Shown here piece after piece: positions 16,642-24,926 of a stretch of DNA of 64,000 bases (position 1 is the stretch's first letter; each line of letters opens with the position of its first letter). Source of the stretch: Cryptosporangium minutisporangium (GTDB lineage: Bacteria > Actinomycetota > Actinomycetes > Mycobacteriales > Cryptosporangiaceae); contig NZ_BAAAYN010000005.1 in assembly GCF_039536245.1 (NCBI RefSeq), positions 1-64,000 of the forward strand, read 5' to 3'. The position numbers and the translations under genes were made by a program. The notes under the pieces are model-generated. The model was not told the DNA's origin. It was given only the letters and a program-made list of their open reading frames with translations, and ran no database searches.

Positions 16642-17646
16642 ATGAAGAGCTACCTGATCGAGCGGTACGGTGACCGGTCCGTGGTGCACGCCGCAGAGAC
16701 CCCCACCCCGCAGCCGGGCCCCGCCGACGTCGTAGTCCACATCCACGCCGCGAGCGTCAACCCGCTCGACTTCAAGATCCGCGACGGCGCCTTCAAGAGG
16801 ATCCTCCCGTACCGTCTTCCCCTCACCTTGGGCAACGATTTTGCCGGCACCGTGACCGCCACCGGGGCCTCGGTTACGCGCTTCGCCGTCGGTGACGAGG
16901 TCTACTCCCGCCCCAATAAAGATCGCATCGGCACCTTCGCCGAACAGATCGCCGTCCACCAGGACGACCTGGCACCCAAACCCGCCTCCCTCACCATGGC
17001 CGAGGCAGCCTCCCTCCCCTTGGTCGCCCTCACCGCCTGGCAGGCCCTGGTCGAGAAGGCCCGGGTCGAGCCCGGCCAGAAGGTCCTGGTCCACTCCGGC
17101 TCCGGCGGCGTCGGCAGCATCGCCGTCCAGCTCGCCAAGCATCTGGGCGCCTATGTCGCCACCACCGCGAGCGCCACCAGTGCCGCCCTCGTCAAGGAAC
17201 TCGGCGCCGACGTCGTCATCGACTACCGAACCCAGGATTTCGAACAGGAACTCACCGGCTACGACGTCGTCCTCGACACCCTCGGCGGCGACAACCTGGA
17301 GAAGTCCCTCCGGATCCTCAAGCCGGACGGCAAGGCCATCAGCATCGCCGGCCCACCCGACGCCGACTTCGCCCGCGACCTGGGCGCGGGCCTCGTCCTC
17401 CGCCAGATCATGAACGCGATGAGCCTGACCACACGCCGCCACGCCAAACGCCGCGGCGCGACGTACTCCTTCCTCTTCATGAAGGCGAGCGGCGCACAGC
17501 TCCGCGAGATCACCGCCCTCGTCGACGCCGGAAGGATCCGTCCGGTCGTCGACCGCGTGTTCCCCTTCGACCAGACCCTGGACGCCCTGGACTATGCCGA
17601 GGACGGCCGCGCGAAGTCTGGCAAGGTCGTCATCGCCATGTCCTGA
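16642..17646 (+). CDS. NADP-dependent medium-chain oxidoreductase (quinone reductase-like), 334 aa
   Basis: The GroES-like N-terminal domain (about residues 25-110) contains GNDFAGTVTATG. The Rossmann domain begins with SGSGGVGSIAVQLAKHLGA (about 150) and continues to VVIDYR. The zinc-ligand cysteines are absent, which places it with zeta-crystallin-like quinone oxidoreductases. It lies 36 bp after the SDR gene with a GGAG-type ribosome site and should be co-transcribed with it under TetR control. Confidence 0.9.
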   Translation: MKSYLIERYGDRSVVHAAETPTPQPGPADVVVHIHAASVNPLDFKIRDGAFKRILPYRLPLTLGNDFAGTVTATGASVTRFAVGDEVYSRPNKDRIGTFAEQIAVHQDDLAPKPASLTMAEAASLPLVALTAWQALVEKARVEPGQKVLVHSGSGGVGSIAVQLAKHLGAYVATTASATSAALVKELGADVVIDYRTQDFEQELTGYDVVLDTLGGDNLEKSLRILKPDGKAISIAGPPDADFARDLGAGLVLRQIMNAMSLTTRRHAKRRGATYSFLFMKASGAQLREITALVDAGRIRPVVDRVFPFDQTLDALDYAEDGRAKSGKVVIAMS

Positions 17647-17689
17647 GAACGTCGCGACCCCGCGGACCCTCCCGGCCGAAACCCGACCC

Positions 17690-17836
17690 GGAACGACAGG
17701 TTGGACCTGTTCGGTTTCTCGCTGGGCGGACCCACAGGTCGGCCTCGACCTCGTCGACGCGTAGCTCCTGGTCGAGCGCTACGCGGCGGCGTTCGACGAC
17801 CTGGAGACGCACGAAGCCCTGACCGCCCTCGGCTAG
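17690..17836 (+). pseudogene. Possible alpha/beta-hydrolase scrap
   Basis: The plus strand reads LDLFGFSLGG, the nucleophile-elbow pattern (GxSxGG) of alpha/beta hydrolases, followed within a few codons by loss of frame and stops. Too little is left for a firm call. Confidence 0.3.
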
Positions 17837-17849
17837 AGGAGTGCGCCCG

Positions 17850-18611
17850 CTAGTGGATGTGGGAGCCGCCGTTGACGTCGTACGTGGCACCCGTGATGTA
17901 GCCGGATTCTTCGCGGCAGAGGTAGGTGATCAGGTCCGCGACGTCGGCGACCCGGCCGTTGCGCCCGACCGGGATACCGGCGATCAGAGCGTCCTTGCGG
18001 TCGCCCTCCAGGGCTCCGCCGGTGATGTCGGTGTCGATCAGACCGGGCGCCACGCAGTTGACCGTGACACCGTTCGGGCCGAGTTCGCGGGCCAGAGCCC
18101 GCGCGAAGCCGAGCTGGGCCGCTTTGGCCGCGGAGTAGGCGACACCCCCGAACACTCCCCCGCCGCGTTCGGCCGACACCGACGACAGGAAGACGATGCG
18201 GCCGTAACCCCGCTCGACCATCCCGGGCGCGAGGCGCCTGGTGATGTTGAAAGCGCCTCGGACGTTGACCGCGAAGATGCGATCCCACTCCGCGCCCTCG
18301 ACGTCCAGGAATCGGGTCGGCGAGGTGACGCCTGCGTTGTTGATCAGCGCCCCGACCGGTGGTGCGCCGGCGACCAGCGCGTCGACCGCCGCGGCGACCG
18401 CGTCCTCGTCGGTGACGTCACACGAGAGCCCGCAGGTCTGTGCGCCGCTCTCGACGGCGATCTCGTCGGCGGTGGCTTTCGCGGCAGCCTCGTCGAGATC
18501 GAGGATCGCGACGTTCCAGCCGGCCGACGCAAGGGCTTGGGCGGTGGCCCGGCCGATGCCCCGGCGCGAGGCGGCACCGGTGACGACGGCGGTGTAGTCG
18601 CGGACCGTCAT
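17850..18611 (-). CDS. SDR-family oxidoreductase, last gene of a catabolic operon, 253 aa
   Basis: This SDR has a TGAASRRGIGRA cofactor loop, NNAG at about residue 90, catalytic Ser in FLSSVSA, YSAAKAA (Tyr-Lys) at about 160 and a C-terminal TYDVNGG, the usual end of FabG/KduD-like enzymes. The Asp-Leu-Asp after strand 2 (AILDLDEAA) predicts NAD(H). The start overlaps the transketolase C-subunit stop by 4 bases. In this operon it probably oxidises the sugar, polyol or sugar acid that becomes the transketolase substrate. Confidence 0.9.
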   Translation of the reverse strand: MTVRDYTAVVTGAASRRGIGRATAQALASAGWNVAILDLDEAAAKATADEIAVESGAQTCGLSCDVTDEDAVAAAVDALVAGAPPVGALINNAGVTSPTRFLDVEGAEWDRIFAVNVRGAFNITRRLAPGMVERGYGRIVFLSSVSAERGGGVFGGVAYSAAKAAQLGFARALARELGPNGVTVNCVAPGLIDTDITGGALEGDRKDALIAGIPVGRNGRVADVADLITYLCREESGYITGATYDVNGGSHIH

Positions 18612-19597
18612 GACAACTCCTTCTTCACCCGAGCGCAGAGCGCGTCGGTGGACAGGCCGTAGCGGTCGTGCAGGGTGGGGAGGGCGCCGGCGGCGAGGAA
18701 CTCGTCGGGCAGTGCGGCGGGCACGATCCGGGTGGCGATTCCGGCGTAGGCGACGGTGGCCGCGACGGCCTCGGACAGGCCACCGATCCGGGTGTGGTTC
18801 TCGCAGGTGACGACGAGCCGGTCACCGCGTACCGCGTTCAGGATGGCGTCCGTATCGAGTGGTTTGATCGTCGGGACGTGCAGGACCGCGACGTCGACAT
18901 GGTCTTTCTGCAGACGCTCCGCGGCCTGCAGCGCGCGCATCGTCATCAGCCCGGTGGAGATGAAGACGACGTCGTTGCCGCCGCGCAGCGAAGCGGCGCG
19001 GCCGAGCTCGAAGCGGTAGTCGTACTCGTCGAGGACCGTGGGCACCTTGCCGCGCAGGAGGCGCAGGTACGTGGGCCCGGGGTGGTCGGCGAGCGCTGGG
19101 ACCGCCTGCTCGATGTCGACCGAATCGCAGGGGTCGACGATCGTCAGGTTCGGGCAAGCTCGGAGGATCGCCAGATCCTCGGTGGCCTGGTGGCTGGGGC
19201 CGTAGCCGGTGGTCAGGCCGGGTAGCGCGCCGACGACGTTGACGTTGAGGTTCGGTTCGGCGATGTCCAGGCAGAGGAAGTCGTAGGCCCGGCGGGTGGC
19301 GAACACCGAGTAGGTGGACGCGAACGGGACCAGTCCGACCTCGGCGAGTCCGGCGGCGGCCCCGAGCATCGCCTGCTCGGCCATGCCCATCTGGAAGAAC
19401 CGCTCGGGGTGGGCGTCGCGGAAGACGTGCATGTCGGTGTATTTGGCCAGGTCGGCGGAGAGTCCGACGATCTCCGGACGCTCGTCGGCGAGCCGGGCGA
19501 GCGCGTGACCGAACGGGACGGAATTCGTGCGCTGGTCCGCGTCGGCGAACGAGGCGATCATCGCCGACGTGGTCAGCCGCTTGACCGGTGCGCTCAT
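18608..19597 (-). CDS. Transketolase C-terminal subunit, 329 aa
   Basis: This is the second half of a split thiamine-diphosphate transketolase: the pyrimidine-binding domain (about residues 22-190, with MGMAEQAMLGAAAGLA carrying the conserved Glu that activates ThDP) and the transketolase C-domain (about 205-325). It starts at ATG 19597, overlapping the N-subunit stop by 4 bases. The longer in-frame extension reads antisense-like and is rejected. The two subunits should form an alpha2beta2 enzyme. Split transketolases in sugar operons usually act on specialised ketoses rather than in the core pentose cycle. Confidence 0.9.
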   Translation of the reverse strand: MSAPVKRLTTSAMIASFADADQRTNSVPFGHALARLADERPEIVGLSADLAKYTDMHVFRDAHPERFFQMGMAEQAMLGAAAGLAEVGLVPFASTYSVFATRRAYDFLCLDIAEPNLNVNVVGALPGLTTGYGPSHQATEDLAILRACPNLTIVDPCDSVDIEQAVPALADHPGPTYLRLLRGKVPTVLDEYDYRFELGRAASLRGGNDVVFISTGLMTMRALQAAERLQKDHVDVAVLHVPTIKPLDTDAILNAVRGDRLVVTCENHTRIGGLSEAVAATVAYAGIATRIVPAALPDEFLAAGALPTLHDRYGLSTDALCARVKKELS

Positions 19598-20445
19598 GAT
19601 CGGTCTCCTTCCAGGGCGTGGCGGGCGGCCTGCCATTCGTGTTCGGCGACCGGCATGAAATGCGCCTTCTCGCGGGTCTCCAGGAACGGCACACCGCGGC
19701 CGATGCGGGTGTCGCAGATCAGCACCGACGGCCCGTCGAGGTGGGACCGGATCTCGTCCACCCCGGCGAGCAGCGCCGGAACGTCGTTGCCGTCGACCCG
19801 GACCGCGTGCCAACCGAACGCTTCCCACTTGGCGGTCACCGGTTCGGTGCGCAGCACGCCTGTGGTCGGGCCATCGGCCTGCAGGCCGTTGACGTCGACG
19901 ATCGCGGTGACGTTGGACAGGCGGTGGTGGGCGCAGGCCAGAGCGGCCTCCCAGGTAGAGCCCTCGTCGAGCTCTCCGTCGGAGAGCAGGTTGAAGACCC
20001 GCGCGGGGTTCCCGCGGTGCCGGAGGCCCAGGCCCATTCCGCAGGCGACGCCGAGCCCGTGGCCGAGTGAGCCCCCGGAGATCTCCATGCCGGGCGTGTA
20101 GGAGGCCATACCCGACATCGGCAACCGGGACTCGTCCGCCCCGTAGGTTTCCAGCTCCTCGAGCGGGATCGTGCCCGCCTCGGCGAGTGCGGCGTACAGC
20201 GCGATCGCGTAGTGGCCGATCGAGAGCAGGAACCTGTCGCGGCCGTCCCAGCCCGGGTCGTCCGGGCGCAGCCGCAGCTCGCCGTCGTCGCGGGCGTAGA
20301 AGACCGCGAGGACGTCGGCGACGCCGAGGGCTTGGCCGATGTAGCCCTGGCCCTGCACCTCCCCCATCAGCAGAGCGCTGCGGCGGATGCGGGTCGCGGC
20401 CTGGGCGATCCGAGTCGCCTTCGTCTCGATGATCGTTGTCGTCAT
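19594..20445 (-). CDS. Transketolase N-terminal subunit, 283 aa
   Basis: The ThDP pyrophosphate-binding domain is complete: SIGHYAIALYAALAEAG, GGSLGHGLGVACGMGLGLR, and the metal-binding LLSDGELDEGSTWEA followed by VDVNGLQADG (GDG-x-N equivalent). CAGGAG lies eight bases upstream of ATG 20445, and the stop overlaps the C-subunit start. It is the first half of the split enzyme, placed directly after the transporter gene (27-bp gap). Confidence 0.92.
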   Translation of the reverse strand: MTTTIIETKATRIAQAATRIRRSALLMGEVQGQGYIGQALGVADVLAVFYARDDGELRLRPDDPGWDGRDRFLLSIGHYAIALYAALAEAGTIPLEELETYGADESRLPMSGMASYTPGMEISGGSLGHGLGVACGMGLGLRHRGNPARVFNLLSDGELDEGSTWEAALACAHHRLSNVTAIVDVNGLQADGPTTGVLRTEPVTAKWEAFGWHAVRVDGNDVPALLAGVDEIRSHLDGPSVLICDTRIGRGVPFLETREKAHFMPVAEHEWQAARHALEGDRS

Positions 20446-20471
20446 GGCGGTTTCTCCTGGGTCGGCAAGGC

Positions 20472-21830
20472 TCATGCGCTGGTCACGGAGTTCGGCCGCA
20501 CGAAGTCCGGTGCGGCCGCCGCCTGCTCCAGAGCCGCGATCTCGGCGCGCTTGGCCGCGCCCCAGGTCTCCGGCGTCAGCAGGGCGGCGATCAGGCCCAG
20601 GACGCCGTACCCGGTGAACAGCAGCGCCGGGCCGATCCAGCCGACCCCGGCGAACAACGCGGTGGCGATCAACGGCGTGAACCCGGAGACGACCGCGGAG
20701 AGCTGGTACGCCAGCGACGCACCGGTCGTGCGGGTGCGGGCGGCGAACAGCTCGGAGAACCAGGCACCCTGCACGCCGGCCAGGCAGTTCTGGCAGATCG
20801 CGTAGCTGATGACGAAGGCCAGCACGATCGCGAACGCCGCACCGGTGTTGAGCATCAGGAACAGCGGCACGCCCCATGCCACGGTGATCGCGGTCCCGAA
20901 CAGGTACACCGGACGACGCCCGACCCGGTCGGTCAGAGCGCCCCACGCCGTCGTCGCGAAAATGCCGATCCCGGCGGCGAGCATCAGCGAGAACAGCGTC
21001 AGCGACCGATCCGCGAGTTCCTCACTCGCCAGGTACGACAGGACGAACGTCACCGAGATCGCGTAGCCGGCGGTCTCGGTGACCCGCAGGCAGAACGCGC
21101 GGACGATCTCGCGCCACCCGGTGCGCAGCACCTCGAGCAGCGGATTGTGCGAGACGTCGCCCTCGGCCTTCAGCTCCTCGAACTCCGGCGACTCCTCGAC
21201 CTTCAGCCGGATGACGATGCCGACGACGATCAGCACCGCGCTGAGCAGGAACGGCACCCGCCACGCCCATTGGTTACCGAGGGGGACGCTGACCAGGAAC
21301 GCGGTGTTGGCCAGGAGCAGTCCGAGCGGGAACCCGGCCTGGGTGATGCCGGTGTAGAGGCCACGTTTACGCCACGGCGCGTGCTCGAAGGTCATCAGGA
21401 TCGCGCCACCCCACTCGGCGCCGAACGCCAGGCCTTGTACGACCCGGACCGCGACCAGCAGTACTGCGGCCCAGACGCCGATCTGCTGATAGGTGGGTAA
21501 GAGGCCGATCAGGACAGTGGCGACCCCCATCAGCAGGAGCGAGCCTACGAGCACCGGCTTGCGGCCGATGCGGTCCCCGAGGTAGCCACCCACGAGACCA
21601 CCGAGCGGCCGGACCGCGAATCCGATCCCGAGGGTCGCGAACGACAGCAGCGTGCCGGACAGGGGGTCGGACGAGGGGAAGAAGACCTCGTTGAAGTAGA
21701 GCGCTGCGGCGGTGCCGAAGCCGATGAAGTCGTATGTCTCGATCGTCGCGCCGACCGAGGACCCGATCGCGACTCGGCGTCGCGCGGGCGTGCCGTGCAC
21801 CGCGGCACGGGGGGTGTGCAGTCCGGACAT
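20472..21830 (-). CDS. MHS-family (MFS) metabolite:H+ symporter, 452 aa
   Basis: This is a twelve-TM major facilitator of the metabolite:H+ symporter group. It has the N-terminal signature SSVGATIETYDFIGFGTAA, the loop 2-3 motif GGYLGDRIGRKPVL and the VRVVQGLAFGAEWGGA segment typical of shikimate, proline or benzoate-type MHS carriers. Relatives import carboxylates and betaines, so the operon's substrate may be a sugar acid or another anionic compound rather than a free sugar. ATG 21830 has GGAG seven bases upstream, and a 28-bp palindrome lies 47 bp upstream. Confidence 0.88.
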   Translation of the reverse strand: MSGLHTPRAAVHGTPARRRVAIGSSVGATIETYDFIGFGTAAALYFNEVFFPSSDPLSGTLLSFATLGIGFAVRPLGGLVGGYLGDRIGRKPVLVGSLLLMGVATVLIGLLPTYQQIGVWAAVLLVAVRVVQGLAFGAEWGGAILMTFEHAPWRKRGLYTGITQAGFPLGLLLANTAFLVSVPLGNQWAWRVPFLLSAVLIVVGIVIRLKVEESPEFEELKAEGDVSHNPLLEVLRTGWREIVRAFCLRVTETAGYAISVTFVLSYLASEELADRSLTLFSLMLAAGIGIFATTAWGALTDRVGRRPVYLFGTAITVAWGVPLFLMLNTGAAFAIVLAFVISYAICQNCLAGVQGAWFSELFAARTRTTGASLAYQLSAVVSGFTPLIATALFAGVGWIGPALLFTGYGVLGLIAALLTPETWGAAKRAEIAALEQAAAAPDFVRPNSVTSA

Positions 21831-21876
21831 GAGGATCTCCGCGGATCGTCGTCGTGATAGAGACGGTGGCGGTGCT

Positions 21877-21904
21877 GACTGTTGACTGTTAACAGTCGAC
21901 AGTC
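21877..21904. promoter_or_regulatory. 28-bp near-perfect palindrome, probable GntR operator
   Basis: The segment is self-complementary at 26 of 28 positions and centred on CTGTTAACAG. It lies between the GntR gene and the transporter gene. A further half-site (GACTGTCAACAG) sits at 21930-21941. It is the most obvious regulator binding site in the window. Confidence 0.75.
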
Positions 21905-21971
21905 CCAACACGGTGACCCGAGATCCGCGGACTGTCAACAGGTGGCCTGGGGGATCTCCCCCTGGATCGAA

Positions 21972-22634
21972 TCAGCGCGCGGGAGCCGCGGCGAAGTGCT
22001 CGGCAGCACCCGCCATGTGTTCCTCGACGACCGCGACCGCCGCGTCGGCCTCTCCCCGCTCGATCGCCTCGACGATCAGGGCATGGCGACCCGGCGTCAT
22101 CATCGTCGGCGCATCCTCCGGATCACGGTTCATGATCGTCACCCGGATCCGACCCTCCAGATGCCGCCACGACTCGACGAGCATCGCGTTCCCTGACAGC
22201 TCACAGAGCCGCACGTGGAAACCGAGGTCGGCCTCCACACGGGCCGAGAAATCGTCCCCGGCCGCCGCGATCGCCTCGATCGCCACCTCCAGCGCGGCTA
22301 CGGCCGCCGATCGGTCCGGTAGCGCGATGATCTCCCGGACCGCGAGGCCCTCCAGAGCCGCCCGAACCCGGAACAGGCCGCGGATCTCGTCCTCGGAGAG
22401 CGAATTCACCCGCAACATCGACCGGTGACTGACCGTCACTAGACCTTCCTGCTGGAGGTGGCGCAGCGCCTCTCGCACGGTGCCGCGGCTGACACCCAGA
22501 CGCCCCGCGAGCTCCACCTCACCGAGGTGGTCTCCCGGCCGGTACGCGCCCGACGTGATCGCCGACCGCAGCGCCTGAAGAGACCGTTCCCGCAACGTGC
22601 TGCGATCGATGTTCGGCAACGGCTCGACGGACAC
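21972..22634 (-). CDS. GntR/FadR-family regulator (FCD domain), 220 aa
   Basis: The winged helix-turn-helix occupies residues 13-75 (GAYRPGDHLGEVELAGRLGVSRGTVREALRHLQQEGLV). The all-helical FCD ligand domain follows (about 85-210), with the metal-coordinating residues of the group visible as the D in DLGFHVRLCELSGN and the H in GRHALIVEAI. Such regulators bind sugar acids or dicarboxylates. It heads the operon of transporter, split transketolase and SDR, and presumably acts at the palindrome 21877-21904. Confidence 0.92.
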   Translation of the reverse strand: MSVEPLPNIDRSTLRERSLQALRSAITSGAYRPGDHLGEVELAGRLGVSRGTVREALRHLQQEGLVTVSHRSMLRVNSLSEDEIRGLFRVRAALEGLAVREIIALPDRSAAVAALEVAIEAIAAAGDDFSARVEADLGFHVRLCELSGNAMLVESWRHLEGRIRVTIMNRDPEDAPTMMTPGRHALIVEAIERGEADAAVAVVEEHMAGAAEHFAAAPAR

Positions 22635-22732
22635 GGGGCTCCCTCCGACTGATCACAGACTACCCGCGGTCAGGAAGAGCCCTTCGGGTTGCCTTCCGCC
22701 ATTCGTGCGCGGGCCGGAACGGCAAACGGTCC

Positions 22733-22957
22733 TCAGCTCTCGGGATGCTCCCGCACCGCGTAGACGTCGTGGGAGTGCAGCGAAGCAATGGTGTCCTGAT
22801 AGCGATCTACCGGAGTGGTAGCGGCCACCACCACGGAGACACCGACGCGGGATCGCGAGTCGATGATCGCCCGTCGGAAATCATCGACGGTGCTCACCCT
22901 GACCGCCATACAGCCGATCGCCGCCGCGATCGCCACGTAGTCGAAATTCTTGTCGAA
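22733..22957 (-). pseudogene. C-terminal fragment of a ThDP-dependent enzyme
   Basis: The fragment FDYVAIAAAIGCMAVRVSTV continues to SVVVAATTPVD and a natural stop. It resembles the end of acetolactate-synthase/IolD-like enzymes (DFxAxAxAxGxxxxRV, then VVVIDTDP). It is fused directly to transposase sequence upstream, so about 85-90% of the gene has been replaced. Confidence 0.45.
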
Positions 22958-23004
22958 CTCGAGGCGATGACGCGCCCGCGCTGCCCGTTGTACACGCAGC
23001 CGAG

Positions 23005-23280
23005 GACAGTGATGTCGAGCACGACCACGGTCAGCCCGAACCCGCATCGCGGCCCGGGTCGGATCGTGTGAGGAGGCCTTGTCGGCGATCACCCGGTCCG
23101 GACGTATGCGGGGCCGGCCCCGCCCGATCCGGGCGACCCGAAGGGAATCGATCAGCGGCAGCAACCGCGGGTTGTCCCCTGGCCGGGCGTCAGCACGATC
23201 CGCATCGGCAAGCCGCGCGTCTCGGCAGGCTCTGCGAGCAGCACGACCGTAGTCAGAAGCGGCTCGATCTCCCGGGATCC
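23005..23280 (-). pseudogene. IS5-family transposase fragment, frameshifted
   Basis: Two minus-strand frames join to give an IS5 (IS427-group) transposase core. The first holds ETRGLPMRIVLTPGQ (GLPLxxxxTPGQ). After a frameshift near 23178 the second holds DNPRLLPLIDSLRV and GRGRPRIRPDRVIADKA (RPRxRPDxVLADKAY). The terminal inverted repeats were not found. Confidence 0.65.
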
Positions 23281-23305
23281 CGGTCGAACGCGGAGCGAGC
23301 AAGGG

Positions 23306-23554
23306 TCAGGCGTCAACGACCGTCGTCGACTGAGCATTCACCGGGCACGGGAGCGTGGGATCGAACGTGATCGACACGGCACTCACCACCAGCTGACCGC
23401 CGATGGTCTGGGCGGCAATTTCCGGAGGTGTTCCCGGTGCGGTCCGGTTGACCTCCTGCGCGAAGACGAGCACTTTCCAGAGGCCGGCGATCTCCTCCCC
23501 GAGCTCCCGCAGCTCGTTCGCCGCTTGCACTAGGTCGAGCGAGCCGGTGTACAC
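23306..23554 (-). CDS. Small hypothetical protein, 82 aa
   Basis: The reading frame has a protein-like composition (helical LDLVQAANELRELGEEIAG followed by beta-like QLVVSAVSITFDP) but no recognised family. It lies in a stretch of gene scraps and may itself be the C-terminal remainder of a longer gene. Confidence 0.3.
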   Translation of the reverse strand: MYTGSLDLVQAANELRELGEEIAGLWKVLVFAQEVNRTAPGTPPEIAAQTIGGQLVVSAVSITFDPTLPCPVNAQSTTVVDA

Positions 23555-23655
23555 CCCGTCGCCCGCCTGCTGATCGGCTCCGATGCCGTCGTCAGTGATC
23601 GGGATTTGGAAAAGCCGCCCGCCCGGCGCCTGCCAGACGGCCAGCGCATAGAGAC

Positions 23656-23793
23656 CTGGGCTACGCCGTAGGTGACGCGGCGAACAACCTGGCGTTCTCG
23701 ATAACGTCGTTCTTCCTGCTGATCTACTACACCGACGTGGTGGGAATCAGCGCGGCGGCGGCCGGAACGCTGTTCCTCCTGATCCTGATCTGG
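23656..23793 (+). pseudogene. GPH-family sugar:cation symporter N-terminal scrap
   Basis: The plus strand encodes LGYAVGDAANNLAFSITSFF followed by LLIYYTDVVGISAAAAG, the characteristic first two membrane segments of MelB-like glycoside-pentoside-hexuronide symporters. The frame is lost at about 23793 and nothing downstream belongs to the family. Confidence 0.65.
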
Positions 23794-23947
23794 GGACGAC
23801 ACGGTGGTCGAGCAGTGCCAACAGTTCGCCGGCCTGGCGGCCGCGATGAGCCCGCGGGTCGCCTGGGCCGTCACCACCACCCAATAACCCGGCGTCCTCG
23901 GCCTCGATCGCCGACGGGCGCCAAGCCTCGAAGATCAGGGCGAGGTT

Positions 23948-24451
23948 TCAGCTTTTCGGATCCTGCGAGCCACCCGAGCCGGGGGTTTCCATGACGCCGT
24001 CGAGCGTGAGCTGATCAGTGAACCGCGTCAGCAGCGTGGCGAGAGTCGCTACGTCGTCGGGTGACCATTCGCTCAGGACGTCAGCGAAAACGGCTGCGCC
24101 GCCGGCATCGAACTCACGCTGCCATTGACAGCCCTCGTCGGTGGCGCGCAGCAGGGTCGCCCTGCCGTCCGAGGGATCGGGTTCTCTCGTGAGCAGCCCG
24201 TGCGCTTCCAGGCGCCGGAGCTGCGGCGAGATCGTGGACTTGTCCACGCCCTGCATGCGGGCGGCATCCGAGACGCGCACGGTGCCCGCCGCGACGATCG
24301 TCCTGACCAGCCATGCGTCGTTGGGCGACAGCTTTCCCGCAGCGCCGAGCAGGCGGCGGCGCACGTCGCCTCGGCTGGTCCACCAGGTCAGTCGCGCCGT
24401 TGCCTGCTGCACTCGAGCGGCAGCGGCCGCCACCTCGGTCGAATCCACCAC
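23948..24451 (-). CDS. MarR-family regulator, 167 aa
   Basis: This is a winged-helix protein: helical dimerisation segment, recognition region (VRVSDAARMQGVDKSTISPQLRRLEAHGLL), wing (REPDPSDGRATLLRATDEG) and C-terminal helices. The start is set at GTG 24451, which has GGAGGGA eight bases upstream. The longer frame would run through the operator DNA. Two perfect inverted repeats upstream (24482-24539) and the divergent small membrane gene indicate autoregulation and control of that gene. Confidence 0.88.
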   Translation of the reverse strand: MVDSTEVAAAAARVQQATARLTWWTSRGDVRRRLLGAAGKLSPNDAWLVRTIVAAGTVRVSDAARMQGVDKSTISPQLRRLEAHGLLTREPDPSDGRATLLRATDEGCQWQREFDAGGAAVFADVLSEWSPDDVATLATLLTRFTDQLTLDGVMETPGSGGSQDPKS

Positions 24452-24481
24452 GATCGTTCCCTCCACAGCGACCCTCGCCAA

Positions 24482-24503
24482 TTGGTTTGTTGCATCAAAC
24501 CAA
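24482..24503. promoter_or_regulatory. MarR operator 1
   Basis: TTGGTTTG (24482-24489) and CAAACCAA (24496-24503) are perfect inverted repeats with a 6-nt spacer, located 31 bp upstream of the MarR start. They share the half-site GGTTTG/CAAACC with operator 2. Confidence 0.75.
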
Positions 24504-24514
24504 CCAGCAGGATA

Positions 24515-24539
24515 TAGTTTGGTTCGTCGGACCAAACTA
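24515..24539. promoter_or_regulatory. MarR operator 2
   Basis: TAGTTTGGT (24515-24523) and ACCAAACTA (24531-24539) are perfect 9-bp inverted repeats with a 7-nt spacer. The TTTGGT half-site resembles operator 1 in the opposite sense, giving two tandem sites across the divergent promoters. Confidence 0.78.
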
Positions 24540-24578
24540 GCACAGCCACAGTCGTGGCTCCCACGGAAGGAACCTAAG

Positions 24579-24878
24579 ATGCGAAAACGTCCGTCCACGT
24601 CAACCGATCGCCTGCAGGCACTCTCCTGGTTCAGCATCTACGTCCTGCTGGCCGCATTCGTCATCGTGCTCCTCACGACCGGCGGCCTCACCGCCGCCAT
24701 CGTCGGCGCACTGCTGGTCGGCGTTTTGATCGGCAGTTATCGGCTCGAGCAATGGGCACGGCAGCACACGATCTATGCCTCTGAGCCGCGCCCGGCCCCG
24801 GTGAAGCGCATCCCGGCCTCGAACACCCGCGCAGCCGCTGCTCGCGCCCCGCGGGCGTCCCAGGACGAGGCAGCTTGA
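24579..24878 (+). CDS. Small membrane protein, 99 aa
   Basis: Two adjacent hydrophobic segments (about residues 15-34 and 37-55, separated by a short Gly-Gly turn) are followed by an Arg/Pro/Ala-rich cytoplasmic tail. GGAAGGA lies seven bases upstream of ATG. It is divergent from the MarR gene and probably controlled through the two palindromes. No family is recognised. It lies 48 bp before the TrkA-C regulator gene, so it may belong to the same transcript. Confidence 0.65.
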   Translation: MRKRPSTSTDRLQALSWFSIYVLLAAFVIVLLTTGGLTAAIVGALLVGVLIGSYRLEQWARQHTIYASEPRPAPVKRIPASNTRAAAARAPRASQDEAA

Positions 24879-24926
24879 CCGCAGGACCCGACCGGCACGT
24901 CCCGCGACACCCATCGGAGGTGGGGC

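Noticed and set aside
16342-17442. 366-aa minus-strand open frame over the SDR and quinone reductase genes
   Set aside because: Gly/Asp-rich shadow of two well-supported plus-strand enzymes.
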